DNA of 64,000 bases from Thuidium tamariscinum. Its lineage: Eukaryota > Streptophyta > Bryopsida > Hypnales > Thuidiaceae. The notes below the pieces were generated by a model. The model worked only from the letters and a program-made list of their open reading frames with translations. It made no database searches and was not told the DNA's origin. Positions 11,401-22,700 of this stretch are shown in pieces; positions within the stretch are counted from its first letter, which is position 1, and each line of letters opens with the position of its first letter. The stretch covers positions 20,708,001-20,772,000 of the forward strand of contig OX344751.2 in the NCBI GenBank assembly GCA_947034885.2, written 5' to 3'. The translations under genes and the position numbers were made by a program.

Positions 11401-14400
11401 AAAGCAGCTTTTTCAATTTTGGTTGGAGTTTTGTAGTATATTTTGAAGTCTTCGGGTGACATTAAATTTGTACCATTTGGAAGTGTAATGTGTTTAATTT
11501 TATGTATGTTATGTAGAAGAAGTTTATGTAGCATTTTAAAGGAAAGTTTGGGATTTATATGTGGTAGAGTAAGAGTGGTTTGTGACATCCATTCTTTTTC
11601 AAGCTCGGTTGGATGTAGTTGAAAGTTTTCTATGACACTCATGAGGTGGATGTTTGCTTCATGTTTTAGCAGAAAGAGGGTCCTTGTTGTAGGTGATCTG
11701 ACACAGTCTTGTTGTTTGATTCTTGGAATGTTTTCTGCCCCTCCATACTTGGCCAGGATGTGGTGGATGAGTCCTCTATATATTATTCCCAGCCTTCCGG
11801 AATCATTTAGAGCATTTCTAAGTTGTTCGCTAATGCAACGTAAGTATGCATTTTTAAGAGAGAAGGCTTCAAGTCCAAAAAATTCATGTGGAAGTTGTGC
11901 TATTATGTTGGCAGTGCATTTTGGTAGTCCACATATAGTTTTTTGAATTCCAATGATCTTTTTATCAAGTTTTTTAATTGTTGGTAGAGAATATGGCACT
12001 GTATAGAAACTGTAGGCTATGCCTGCTCTAATTACAGTGTCAACCATATTGATTTTTTGATTTATTGTAGCTGGGCACTTAGTGAGTTGTGCACATTGAT
12101 CTATTACCTTTTTAGTGGTGATATGAGTTTGTAGTTTCCATTTTAGAGAAGGCACTAGTTGTATTCCTAAATATGGGTAGGGTTCGTGTTGGTGTAAAAC
12201 TGGTATTTGTTGGTTTCTGTAGTTAATGTTCATGGCTAGTATTTGGGTTTTAAAGATGTCCGGTTTTGTTTTTGATTTATTTGGGCATCCCGTGATTGCA
12301 CATTTTGGTACTCCTAGATCCATTCCTGCCCATTCATAATATTTATCTAGTTTATTTAGTTGAGATTGGAGTGATTGGGGATTGTTTGATGTAGCTGCTA
12401 AATCATCTGCATATGCTGAGGAGCTTATAGTTATTTGGGATGTACCAAAGTTGTAGCCATTATTACCTTTTTGGAGCCATCTGAGTAGCGGTTCTAGAAA
12501 AATGAGGAAGAGATACGGACTGAGTGTGTCACCTTGGATGGTTCCTCTTTGGATTTGTATTGGTTTAGTTTTGTCAAAATGGTCTCCTGTAAAAATTGTA
12601 GTGGAGTTTGAGTAAATATTTCCTATTAATGCTACTGCATCTTTTGGGTATCCAAGGTCTACCATTATAGCCAAGAGCCTTGCGTGGTCTATAGAACCAA
12701 AGGCGTTTTTGAAGTCTATATATAATATGTAGATGTCTTGATTAGTGAAGCGTGCATCTTCTAGAGCTGCTATAAGAAGTTGTAATTGTCGTGACGTGCT
12801 ACGTTCTGGTCTAAATCCTTCTTGGCTATCATGAAGTATTTGGTATTTTTTGCCGTAGTTTGAGAGTGTTAAAGTGAGAGTACTGGTGAAAAATTTGTAG
12901 ATGGTGTTTGCAAGTGCAATTGGTCTATAATTTGATAGTTGAGAAGAATCTCCTTTTTTATAAAGTAGTATAGTCAGACTAGTTTTCCAAGATGATGGGA
13001 TTTGTTTGTGTTTGTAACAATGTTTGAAGAATAAAAAAAGGAGGTTTTGGAAACATTGAGGCATATTTTTAAGGATTATGTTTGGAATTAAATCTGGGCC
13101 AGGGGTTTTGTTATTGGATAAGTGTTTTAAACATATGTCAAATGTTTCTTTGGTGAAGTAAGTGTGTAAGGGGGTATCCGGGGTTCCACGTTTGTCTATG
13201 ACAAAACCATCTAGGTCATGCCATGGATATTGTCTCACTGCGCATGTACAATGTGGTGGGTGCTCTGGTAGATAATAGCATGTTGGAACTGTAGGGCTAT
13301 TATTAATTGATTGTTGAGTGTGTATTTCATTGGCAATGTCTACCGGGTTGGTTAATAAGTTGTTTTGTCTATCCAAAATGCAGTCTAGTGAGGGGGTATT
13401 TTGGTTTTTGAATATTTTTTTATTTATTTTTTTGGGGCTTTTTTCATATAGCTGTCTATATTTTGAGATTGCCTTTTTGATGCATTTTTGCGTATATTGT
13501 GTATTTATTTTACGAGCTTGTATGTTTGCAGTTTTGGCTAGGTTTGCTATGGTGTTAATCCATTCTTGTTGGTTTATGCCATTTGATTCAGGTGGTGGAA
13601 TGTGGGCATTGTTGTGGTTACGTATTTCTTCTATTATTGGATGGTTTGTCTAGTTTGTTGTGTGTTTGGATATGTAAATTGCCTTCCTAATAAGGTGGTA
13701 AGTAGAGAGGTGAGCTTTCCATTTTTTTTGTATTTTTCTTGGTAAAAAACCACCTTGTTGAGCTGTACGATTTGTTAGGTGGGGTAATGGTGGTGCGCTG
13801 CAGTTTTCAAGTATTTTATTGGATATACTGTGTATGAGGTGGTCTAAGGTATTACATGCTTCATGCCATTGATGGTTTGTTATATTTTCATTTATAAGAA
13901 TAGTGGTTAGTTCAGCTATTTGAATTGCGTGTTCTTCAAAAAAATTTGTTTTAAATCTTTCTATATTTTCTTGGGGAATAGGGTTTAATATACGTGGTAG
14001 TTTATTTATTATTGGTGTTGTAGGTCTTGCTAGTAATGTATTTGGTGGTATATTTAATGTTACTGGTGAATGGTCTGAATTGAGGTTGTGGTTATGATTT
14101 GTGGTTGCTATGTATAAAGCCGAATTAGGTGTATTTATATAGTAACCATCTATTAGACTAGTTTGTGTATAGTTGTGACCACCTTGTCTAGAAAAAGGGC
14201 TGTTAATATGTATATATGTGAGTTGTTGGCTGTCTGTAAATCTACGCCATTCTATGTCTTCTGTTTGTGGTAAGGTTATGTTAAATTCATTTTGTCTACC
14301 AATGAGGGCAATGTCTCTGTTGAAGTCTCCACATAGGATATGAGTGTGTTGTGAATGTAGGGAAATTTGTTGCCTTATACATTGTTGAATTTTGGGTATC

Positions 14401-15640
14401 AGTTGTAAATCATCTATGTGTGATGGCATGTGCATGTGGAGTAGTAGCCATGGTTGTAAGGGGTGATTGTTGATTTTTATAATTTGTAAATAGGGTGAGA
14501 ATTCAGCTGGGGTCGGAATTTTAGTAATGTTTCCTGGGTATGCATTTTTTTATTTATTAATGTAAGGAGTCCACCACGTCCTGGTGTATAAGGTCGTCTT
14601 TGTTGTATACATCTAGTTAATGTATGCATATTATTGAATATTAATTTATATTGTGGAAATAAGTTTTCGATGTATTTTGTGGATTTTGTTGCAGTTATTT
14701 TGGTTTCTTGTATTGTTATTATTGCAGGGGTAGTTGGTGTGTGTGATGTTAGTTGTTGGAGGCTAGGTAAGGCTGTGTTTATCGATGCAGCGTTCCATGT
14801 GGTCATGTATGTATTGGAGTTAGTAGTTTGTGTGTTTGGTAAATTGGATAGAGGTGTAGGGTGGGAGTATTCTATTAAGGTGTCTTTGCATTTTAATGCT
14901 TCTAGAAGTAGTTTCTCAGGTAGATATGGAAATTTGTTAAGCATAAGTTGTAAGGTTGGTGGTGTAGGTGTTTGTTTAATACAAGTATATAATTCTTTGT
15001 GAATGGAATTAGAAGGTTCAATGATGTCTTGGTGTAGATTTTTAAATTGAATGTATGGGTGTGGTGTTGAGATATGCCTTTTTGGTGGGTTTTGTAAGAG
15101 GGCCATTTTTTCTAGTAATAGTGTGGTCCAGTCTGGGATTGGTATTTGTCTTAATAGGTGGTTACATGTCCCTAATTGTGGGCTAATTGTGGTAATAAGT
15201 GCAAATAAAAGTCTTGGTGGTGGATGATGTTGGTTTTGATGAATGTATTGTGATATGTAAGGATAATTTATGGTAGTGTCGTTGTGGTGTGGGTGTGTGA
15301 TGTTAATTATAGGTGAAAATTGTTTTGCTAAATGTTGGTATTCGGGTTGTAGTTTTATTGTGCATGTTATAAAGTACATTTTATATCTATTTTTATGTGG
15401 AAGTGGGTGGTTAGTAAATATATCGGGCATGGGTCCCGGGTTGGTTTCTATATCGCCACATAAAAGAATTGTAATGTACAAAGGAAATTTTTGGTGTTTT
15501 GAGGTAAGAGATTTAGTTTTCCATTTTTCTTGAATATATTGGCAGATTTTACTAAATTTTTGAATATGGTTGCTAACAAATACAATGTGTTTATGTGTAT
15601 ATAGGTATGATTTATCAGTAATTAATTGTTGTGTAGGAGA
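8436..15640 (-). CDS. LINE ORF2: 2A, APE, RT, RNase H, CCHC, RLE polyprotein
   Basis: About 2400 codons. Order on the minus strand: a 2A peptide (15431-15490); about 220 unassigned residues; an APE endonuclease from about 14.8 to 14.05 kb (TWNAASIN, IQETK, CGDFN, SLIDGYY, SDHSPV); reverse transcriptase 13.1-12.3 kb (YIDFKNAFGS, RGTIQGDTLSPYLF, AYADDL with YADD at 12402-12413); a long linker with a possible methyltransferase relic (10.56-10.14 kb); RNase H about 9.89-9.46 kb (YTDGSF, FTD, GHTNIVGNEQADKLA); a CCHC knuckle (C-x2-C-x9-H-x4-C, about 9.04-9.10 kb); then a restriction-like endonuclease (KPDILW, FIEFTY, KIQKY, GW, GARG). Breaks: in-frame TAG at about 13648 and 9997, and a frameshift near 14,550 at a run of seven A. 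The RNase H glutamate position reads RAKLMAI, not RAEL. No ATG precedes the 2A in frame, so the ORF2 start is unclear. Confidence 0.93.
15431..15490 (-). other. 2A ribosome-skipping peptide at ORF2 N-terminus
   Basis: The frame reads LLCGDIETNPGP followed by M. This matches the 2A consensus D-(V/I)-E-x-N-P-G-P exactly, with the usual hydrophobic LL upstream. In 2A sequences the ribosome skips the final Gly-Pro bond. Animal CR1, L2 and related LINEs carry 2A at the same place, the N-terminus of ORF2. The position here, about 60 codons into the open frame, is the same. Confidence 0.9.
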
Positions 15641-15818
15641 TCAAATGTCAACAAAAAAATGGGGATTTGATGAGGGTATGAAGAGAAGCAAAGTATATAT
15701 ATATAATATTGCCACCAAGTGGCAGTGTACAATAATGTAATACAAATAATGGATGATGTAATACTAAGGTATATGACTATGGCACTCTGTTTTGGGGTGA
15801 TGGCGTTGTAAAACTGAA

Positions 15819-18170
15819 CTAGTTTGGCGGTGAGGAAGGTTCGGGGGCTTTAATGGCTGGGCGAGTCAAACCTTTAATCATTTGCATGCTCTGAGCTAAG
15901 AGGGATTCTAGGTTTGTCAGATTACCTCTAAGCTCCTGATCTACCTTGTCTGCATAACTTTGTACCTCTGTTGTCAGTTCTTCTTTCATTTGACTCATGT
16001 CGGATTTAAATTCCATCCGCAGCTTCAAATTTTCTTTGGAAACTGCCTCTCCTATCAACGCTGAGAGTTCTTCTCTCTGTAATGATTGTTTTGGGGCAGA
16101 GGATGATGCTGTGTTCTGCATTGCTTCAACTGTACCAACTAGCGCAGTGTTGATGTCCAAGAAACCCCATTTTTGAAGGGTTTCATCATTGGATTTGGCA
16201 GTGCCATCTAGAGAGTTGGGATGGGGCTGAAATTCCACCCATTTGTGCTGAAGGCGTGTTGATTTCTTCACATGTTGCTTATAGATTGCGGCGTTGAGAC
16301 ATTCGATGTTGGCTACACCACTATGAGCATCGCCTTTATACCGTGGGAAGAAGATGGATTTGACATTTTTGACTCCAAAGTGATCGTGAAATCTCTGGGT
16401 TACCTCAGCAATGGATTTGGTGAGGTGGATGCCTTTGACAATGAGTACTAAGTAGTTTCTCTTGTTCACCTCCTCACGAGTCAGTTGGTTCAAGTCTCGG
16501 TTGACTGGTTGTAGAAGTTCTCCCAATACTGCAATTCGTTGTTGCTTGATTTTTGCCAGTTGCTCCGGTGATGTTGTTGTCAGTCAGCCATAAGGTTCAG
16601 CGGTAGGTTTTTGAACCTGTGTTAGTTCAAAATCAAAGCTCCTATGGAAACTCTCTTCGAGTGTCTGTTTGAAGAGGTGGTGGGGTTCCATGTTCTGGAT
16701 GGTCTCACTATTGATCTTGATAGAGAGTAGGGTACTAGAGGTAATAGGATCAAATGATTTGGCGACTTTGGCTATTGTGAGTATGTCATCATCTAGAGGA
16801 ATGGCAAATACTCTAGTACCACGGAGTAGAGCTTTACCATCAATTTCTGGGTTTTGAAGGTGAATTCTAGCCATGCTTGACCAGACTTTGGAGTTTTTGG
16901 CTCCATAACATAGGATTGCTATGGGGTCAGCAATGCTATCACCTAACTGTATGTTCATCTCTTGAAAACGCCCCAAGATCTTTACCATGGCTTGTTTTTG
17001 GGTCAATGGAGACAAAGGCTTTTCAAAATGTAAGAGAATGTGGTAATCGAGAGCGAGTTGGGTGTGCATGTTTACCTCAACATTAAAGGGAATTTGAGTC
17101 AGGTTGAAGTGTTGGCCTGCAATATTGTCAGGTCGTGATGTAGGCCATAGCTTTTGTTGCATGCGCAGAAATGACATACAAGCTTTTGTGAGGTTGTCTG
17201 CTTCTTGTGGATTGTATCCCTGAGAAATGAGTTCTGCTGCTGATGCTTTGTTGATGAACGGCGGCATGCTGGCCTCATAGGCAAGGGTTTCCATAGTGGG
17301 AAACCCATACCAGAATTCATACAATATTGGTGCACTGGGGAGGGCCATAGTTGTGACGGTGCCTTTCGATTTCTTTTGTGTAGATTCTTCAGCTTCTGGT
17401 GTAGTGCGCTTTTGTGAACTAGACGCATCTTCCATCTCAATTTCGTTTGAGTAAGCCATATGTCTCCGAACTTTGTTGCTTTGTGGAGGGTCTGACATTG
17501 TACCTGCGTAAAATTGAATTTGATTTTTAGGCCAAATGTACAAAACTAGTATGATTTGAGGAATGTTAAGGCATGTATGTATGCGCTTTTGTTTTAGAAA
17601 AGATATAATATTGTGAGACTTTTTAGAGTAGAGAGGATCCATATTTTGGAGAAAGATTGAAGTTTTAAGAGTTTGGTCTATGTTTGAACAAGTATGTTGT
17701 AAAGTGTATGTATTACAGGGGAAGTTTCTATGTATTGCAATGGGTTTGATATGGATTGCGATTTGTTTGAAGTATAATGTAGAATCCCTCCCGGTAGTAG
17801 TAGGCTCCCGGGCGTGAGTGGGATTACAATATACATATAAAGGAGAGGTGTCCAAATAGATATTTTTATACAAAAAAATACAATAGAAGAGGTAGGGGTA
17901 TAGAAGCATACCTCTAGTCTTGGGTTGTATCGTGTGTGAGTCTGGAGGTGGAGGTGTAGACGTGGTATGGCGCCTTTGGATTCGAAATTCTTCTTCTCCA
18001 GATGCACTTGGGCGGATGGCGTGTTGTGTTTTACTTGAAGAGCTTGTGGTCTTTGTGCTACGGGATGACTGTCGGTTTGAAGTAGCTGAGGCCTTGGGCG
18101 TCGGGCGCAACCTGGTGTCTTTCACACTACGTCTGGAATCTACCAACTTGTCTTGAGGCTTGGTCTTCAT
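15819..18170 (-). CDS. LINE ORF1 (basic N-term, RRM-like, coiled coil), one internal TGA
   Basis: The frame is continuous from ATG at 18170 to 15819 (784 codons), with one TGA about 16580. The first 87 residues are Ser/Thr/Lys/Arg-rich. A 136-codon AT-rich stretch (17911-17504) follows that has GT-AG borders, a length divisible by three and no stop, so the frame holds whether it is spliced or not. Directly after it a second ATG (17498) begins MSDPPQSNKVRR. The central part (YHILLHFEKPLS, VKILGRFQEM) and the later block (NYLVLIVKGIHL, VKNVKSIFFPRY) look like single-strand nucleic-acid-binding RRM-type folds; the C-terminus is a coiled coil (LKLRMEFKSDMSQMKEEL). ORF1 proteins of LINEs bind RNA and form particles with ORF2 protein. 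The start ATG overlaps the previous ORF stop as ATGA. Confidence 0.75.
17504..17911 (-). other. Exitron-like intron candidate within LINE ORF1
   Basis: Donor AGAG/gtatgc and acceptor acgcag/GTACAATG bound 408 nt that are much richer in A and T than the flanks. The length is a multiple of three and there is no in-frame stop, so both forms are translatable. The encoded residues are unusual (many Tyr, Ile, Phe and Cys), which favours an intron over a protein domain. Splicing is inferred. Confidence 0.45.
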
Positions 18171-19258
18171 GCAGGTTCATTTGAATTGGGTAGGTTCCGG
18201 TGGACCTGCAAGAGCTTGGGCGCGCTTCGCTGGAGCTTGATCTGCTTGGGCGAGTTTCGGTGGAGTCTGGTCAGTTTGAATGGGTTTCGGTGTAGCTTGT
18301 ATATCTTGGGCAGTTTGACCGTCGCAGATGGGCGATGAAGCCGAAGTAGCAGAATGCGGAAGATCAATCAGGAGCTGCGGTGCGTTGGGGTGTTGCGGCG
18401 CGGGGTCAGGAAGATGGAGTTGCGGCCAACCTGGATGGAGGAGGTTCGGCGCAGGGAGAGGATGCGGCGCGGGGCCCGGCTAAAAATGAAGCTGCGACGT
18501 TGTGAGTCCGGTTGAAGGTGGAGCTGCGGCGCGGGGTTCGATCGATGCGGCGCGGTGAGTTCGATTGCAAGTGGAGCTGCGGTGCGGGGTCCAGTTGATG
18601 CAGCGCGTAGATGCGGTGTGGGGTCCGGTTGGAGGTAGAGCTGCGGCGTGCCTCGATGCAGGAGAATCGGTGCGGCAAGTGGCTGAGGCGCGAAGTCCGG
18701 CTGGAGGTGCAATGTGGGGTCCGGGTGCTGCTGAACCGCTGGGTTCGTTGGCATAGGCGTCGCAGGGTCCGTGTGGAGTTGCGGGGAGGTGGCCGTATGT
18801 GCCGGTGCTTGCTCAGGGGTGTGATTGAACTGTCTTGCACGGGTAGCCTCCAGCTCTAGAAAGTTGACATAGTTTTGTTGTAGCGATTCGGTGGAGAGGT
18901 TTGGAGAGCTATGTACTTCTAGGATGTATTTGGGTGGTACTGAGCTGCGGTATGATGAGCATCCGTTACAGTGCGTACTAATGGGGAGGCTCTCTTCTGT
19001 ATTGTGTTGTAACACGGGTTTGTGGAGATGATATTTGTTGTTCTTCGTGGCCACTGTGAGTAGCATTCGGTGCTTGTTGTTGTGAGAGTTTGCATGTTGA
19101 ACTACCTGTTTTGATATGGGGCGGTGTGTTTGGACTGCCATTGGTAATGGAATGTTTGTGTCTACGTGGAGTGAATAGGAGTAGCTACACATCTCAGTAA
19201 CTGAGAGAACACTAACGTTATCGCTTCCTACTTTGAGCTCACTATGCTCGATCTGCAT
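18167..19258 (-). CDS. LINE 5' ORF (His/Pro/Gln-rich), one internal TGA
   Basis: A 364-codon frame interrupted once by TGA (about 18368), ending GCATGA so that its stop shares ATGA with the ORF1 start. The first 160 residues are complex (STHCNGCSSYRSSVPPKYIL); the rest is low-complexity and built from GC-rich repeats. A further repeat follows with units like KLHRNPFKLTR and LHRNSPKQIK. No family is recognised. It may be a true 5' ORF of the element or a leader that happens to be open, since the GC-rich repeat is open in more than one frame. Confidence 0.45.
18400..18760. repeat. GC-rich minisatellite-like repeat in LINE leader
   Basis: Imperfect units around gctgcggcgcggggtccggt and ggaggtggagctgcgg recur every 30-60 bp. 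This is the most GC-rich stretch for many kilobases and lies in the 5' part of the LINE, where internal promoters and tandem 5' repeats are common in LINEs. Confidence 0.7.
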
Positions 19259-19679
19259 GCCCGGTTTTTGGGCGGTTGGGGTGACTTGGTGATGGCGAGG
19301 CGGGATTCACTCCTGTGATCTCTAGTCTTCGAGGATGGCCGATTCGGGAATGTGTTTCAAGTCTCTCAGTCTCCATGCGCACCCTATCTTCCCCAGCCGC
19401 TCAGCACAAGACAGGGGTCCAACTTCACGCAGACTGAACTCGATCCAGAATTTCCGGATCTGGCATATTTTGCAACTGGAGTGAGCTACGGTCATTCGCT
19501 GAACTGCTGTTGTTTGTATTCGAGTGAGTTCAGCAAAATTGATCGAGCCGGTTCAAGTTGTAGGATCCTGCACCATCGCCAACCCGTCGCACCCCTGGCG
19601 CGGTGCGGTCACTCCTACGCCATCACTCCCTTCAAACTAAAAAATAGTGTACAACTAGACACTGACTCCTAAACGCCCA

Positions 19680-22600
19680 AGGTCTTTCTTGAGCTTCTTG
19701 GAATTTACTCTAAATTTTTTTTTCTGAAAGTTGATTTCCTGATAGGCTTTATCAAATTTTGTGAGTTGTAACCGTACAAAATTAACCTTGTAACACCATT
19801 GCGGACACTAAGTGTCCTGTGGATGACAAAGAATTTTTGCATGTAAGATAAACATGCAATTGTTCATTCTTGGAATTTTGTTTAGAAAGGGGGAGGTCAT
19901 GAATTGTATTTTGATCTCCTATGAATATTTTTGAATTTTTTAAGGTTGATGATTCATATTGTTTCTAAAAGGATGATTTCCATAGAGACCAACCCATCAT
20001 TTTAGGGTTAAATTAGACATGTTAGGGATGACATGGGAAATGAAAAGACAACAATATCACTTATGGATAGAAAGATTATAATGTTTAATCATGAAGGTGT
20101 AAAAACTATGAAAGTAATTTGAAGTCTTTTGATTTTATTTTCACATGTTAAACCTAAAATTGAGTTCATTCAAAAAATATGAAGTTAACCCTCAAAGTTT
20201 TTTGAATATGTTTTCACCAAAGATTCTTCAAAATTGCTATTTCTGATATAACTATCAAATTTTAGAGAAAACATTTTTTGACACATGTAAATATAGGATC
20301 TTGGAGTAAGCTAGTTTAAGAAGATGTGGAAAAAATTTCAGAAAATTTCGACTTGGTAGATTATAAGATATTAGCATTTGAATTAACAAAATTCTTTTTA
20401 TTGGCCTTGCAAAAAACTATTTAGGCAATTGCATTTTACAAGTTCACATTTGTATGAAAAATATCTAAAATGGTTGTAACTCTTTGGATTCAATCTTCAA
20501 GGCAAATTGGTTACATACTTGAAAAACTTTAGATCATTCGTAATTGTATAACATATAAGAAAATAATGCTCCACAAAATATGTTATACAATTACAAATAA
20601 CACTATACTAAGGGCTCAAAAACTCCTCCTCACAACTGCACATGTTAGGAGATTTTGTATATCTTTTTTTTGGTAATTCATTTGAATTTGAAATTTGAAG
20701 CACATATTATCAACATAGAGATGACTTCACAAAAAAATTCATGGTAAGAATCCAATTTTCCAGCCCTTGGGAGGGTGTCAAAGTTAGCAATTGTAAATTT
20801 TTTCTCAAAACTACACCTGTTGGGAGATTTCAAATATCTTCCTAAAAAAAAATTTAACTTGAATTTTTTTTGTACACATTAAAAACATAGAGATTGTTTC
20901 ATGACAAAAATTTCATGGAAAAAGAAAAAAAACTCAATCCTAAGAAGATGTCAAAGTTGAAAGTAGTGAAATGTTTCTCACCACTACCTATGTTGATAGA
21001 TTTTGAATAACTTTTTTTCAGTGAATCTTTTGGCCTAGAAATTTGTTATATATATAATTAACTTAAAGATGATGCTATGGTAAAAAATTTGTAGTAAAAT
21101 AACAGTTTTTGAGCTCTCGGGAGGCTTTCAAAGTTGGCACTATTGAAATTTTTCTCACTGCGAATTCGAAAACGACATTTTGATTGGTATCCCATTGTAC
21201 ATAGTTATAATAGAATATATGTAGTAACCATTTCCTCTCCAACTTCCAAAATCTAGATGATGAAAAAAGATGTTCATGAGGCTTTTTTTATTACAAAACT
21301 TGTCATTCATCGAAACCAATGCTTGACTTTTTTCTTAAATTTCTATAATGAATTATATATGTTTATAATATATATCCAAAAATATGCAAAATTCAAGAAA
21401 GGATTCAAGCGTTAAGTGGTCAAATCCAAAATCTACTTATTTTAAGGCATGCTTTAGATTAGATGCTTAGAAATAGGTATGTCTACTTTAGGTTACTTCC
21501 TACAAAGTGGAACTACAATTTTAAGGGATACTCTATAATTTGCGTTATCTTATTTACATTCTCTTGAGAGTTTTTGCTCATAATAAAGACTAAATTGTAT
21601 GTGAATTTAAAAATAGTCCATTTTATTTTGAGTAAGTAAGACATGATACTTCTAATTCAACTATATAGCCATTTTTTATTGTGAAGTATTAGAATTTCTA
21701 AGTTTGGCCTATATAAAGAATAATTTTGGATGAAAGTGCAAAACTAAAGACTAATGTTTGAAGAATATATTCTTTTAAGGGTTTAGTTGAAATTTAGAAG
21801 GTATTTGTAATGGATTATGAACTTCATCTTATAAACAAAGGAATAAAAATTTTAGCAATAGATGAAAAAAGATAGGGACAAGCACATGAAAATACCTTTT
21901 GCAAGTTATCTTGATAGAAATACTATCAACATCACTTTAGCATTTTAACATATATAAGAATATAGTCCTTACAAAATTTGTAAAACCAAAGAAACATCAA
22001 TGGATTTGTTGGAGATATAATCTTTAGATGTTGAAATTATAATCCTTAAGAGATTTGTACAATGGAACTATAGACTATATGAAGACACCAATTGATACAA
22101 AAGCCAAACTTTGTTGAGAGAATATTAGAATCTCCTATGCATATTCACAAAGGGAGGTTAAATTATGATAATACAAGGAATCCAAACTAATGCTACCAAG
22201 GCTCAAAGTCAACATGTGATCAAATAATATATAAAAATAATAATTTCAACTAATACATATTCCACATATAATTTTGAATTATTGTAAAAAAGAAACCACC
22301 CTACCAATAAACTATTATTGATCTTTTGTTAGGTAGATCCCACTTGAACAAAACCATGAAAATTTAAGAAACATATATCATTGCAAGTTTGAAACTATGA
22401 CATCAACCTTATTACAACTAAACTGTTTGTACACTTGATTGGACTTAGCAACTCAATTGTTTGCACACTTCATTGGTGGCTATGATATCAGCCTTGTTAC
22501 CAACAACTCATTTGTTTGTACCCTTCATTAAGCTGTACCCTTCATTAAGCTCAAGTAGCAAGTGGTGAAAGCACAACTTGACTATTGACTATCTGTGAAT

Positions 22601-22700
22601 GGAAGTGGGGTTGTCTGCTGTCACTGAGGAAGGTAGGATGTTCCTGAGAGGAAGGTAGGGAAGAAGGAACGCCTAAAGTTGCTACTTTTGTTGTAGACCA
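19680..22700. other. AT-rich repeat-bearing spacer
   Basis: No gene is seen. 20170-20560 is a diverged copy of 39775-40170 (shared tatgttttcaccaaa, gtaagcta and agatatgagcatttgag-like blocks), in the same orientation. 21355-21420 carries a motif (caagaaaggattcaagcg) also found reversed at 46940-47010 and forward near 24540-24620. Within 20.6-21.2 kb, a theme of cactacacctgttgggagatttt type recurs about every 170-190 bp, which suggests internal tandem duplication. Confidence 0.6.

Larger units (their letters stand above)
8275..19650 (-). mobile_element. Dualen/RandI-type non-LTR retrotransposon with 2A peptide
   Basis: A minus-strand LINE of about 11 kb. The coding layout is a 5' ORF (19258-18167), ORF1 (18170-15819) and ORF2 (15640-8436). 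ORF2 encodes both an APE-type endonuclease before the reverse transcriptase and a restriction-like endonuclease after it, with RNase H between; dual endonucleases define the Dualen/RandI clade known from Chlamydomonas. Both outer boundaries are estimates. The 3' end is put where the AT-rich tail meets ordinary spacer, and the 5' end where the GC-rich leader stops near 19650. I could not find a target-site duplication. Damage is light: one in-frame TGA in each of the two 5' ORFs, two in-frame TAG codons and one frameshift in ORF2, and an altered RNase H glutamate. The composition (AT-rich, A/C-rich sense strand) is unlike the neighbouring host exons. Confidence 0.93.

Noticed and set aside
11632-11946. 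Plus-strand frames across 8.4-15.5 kb
   Set aside because: All are shadows of the minus-strand LINE ORFs.
18406-18840. Second long frame (144 codons) in the LINE leader
   Set aside because: It is a by-product of the GC-rich repeat being open in several phases.
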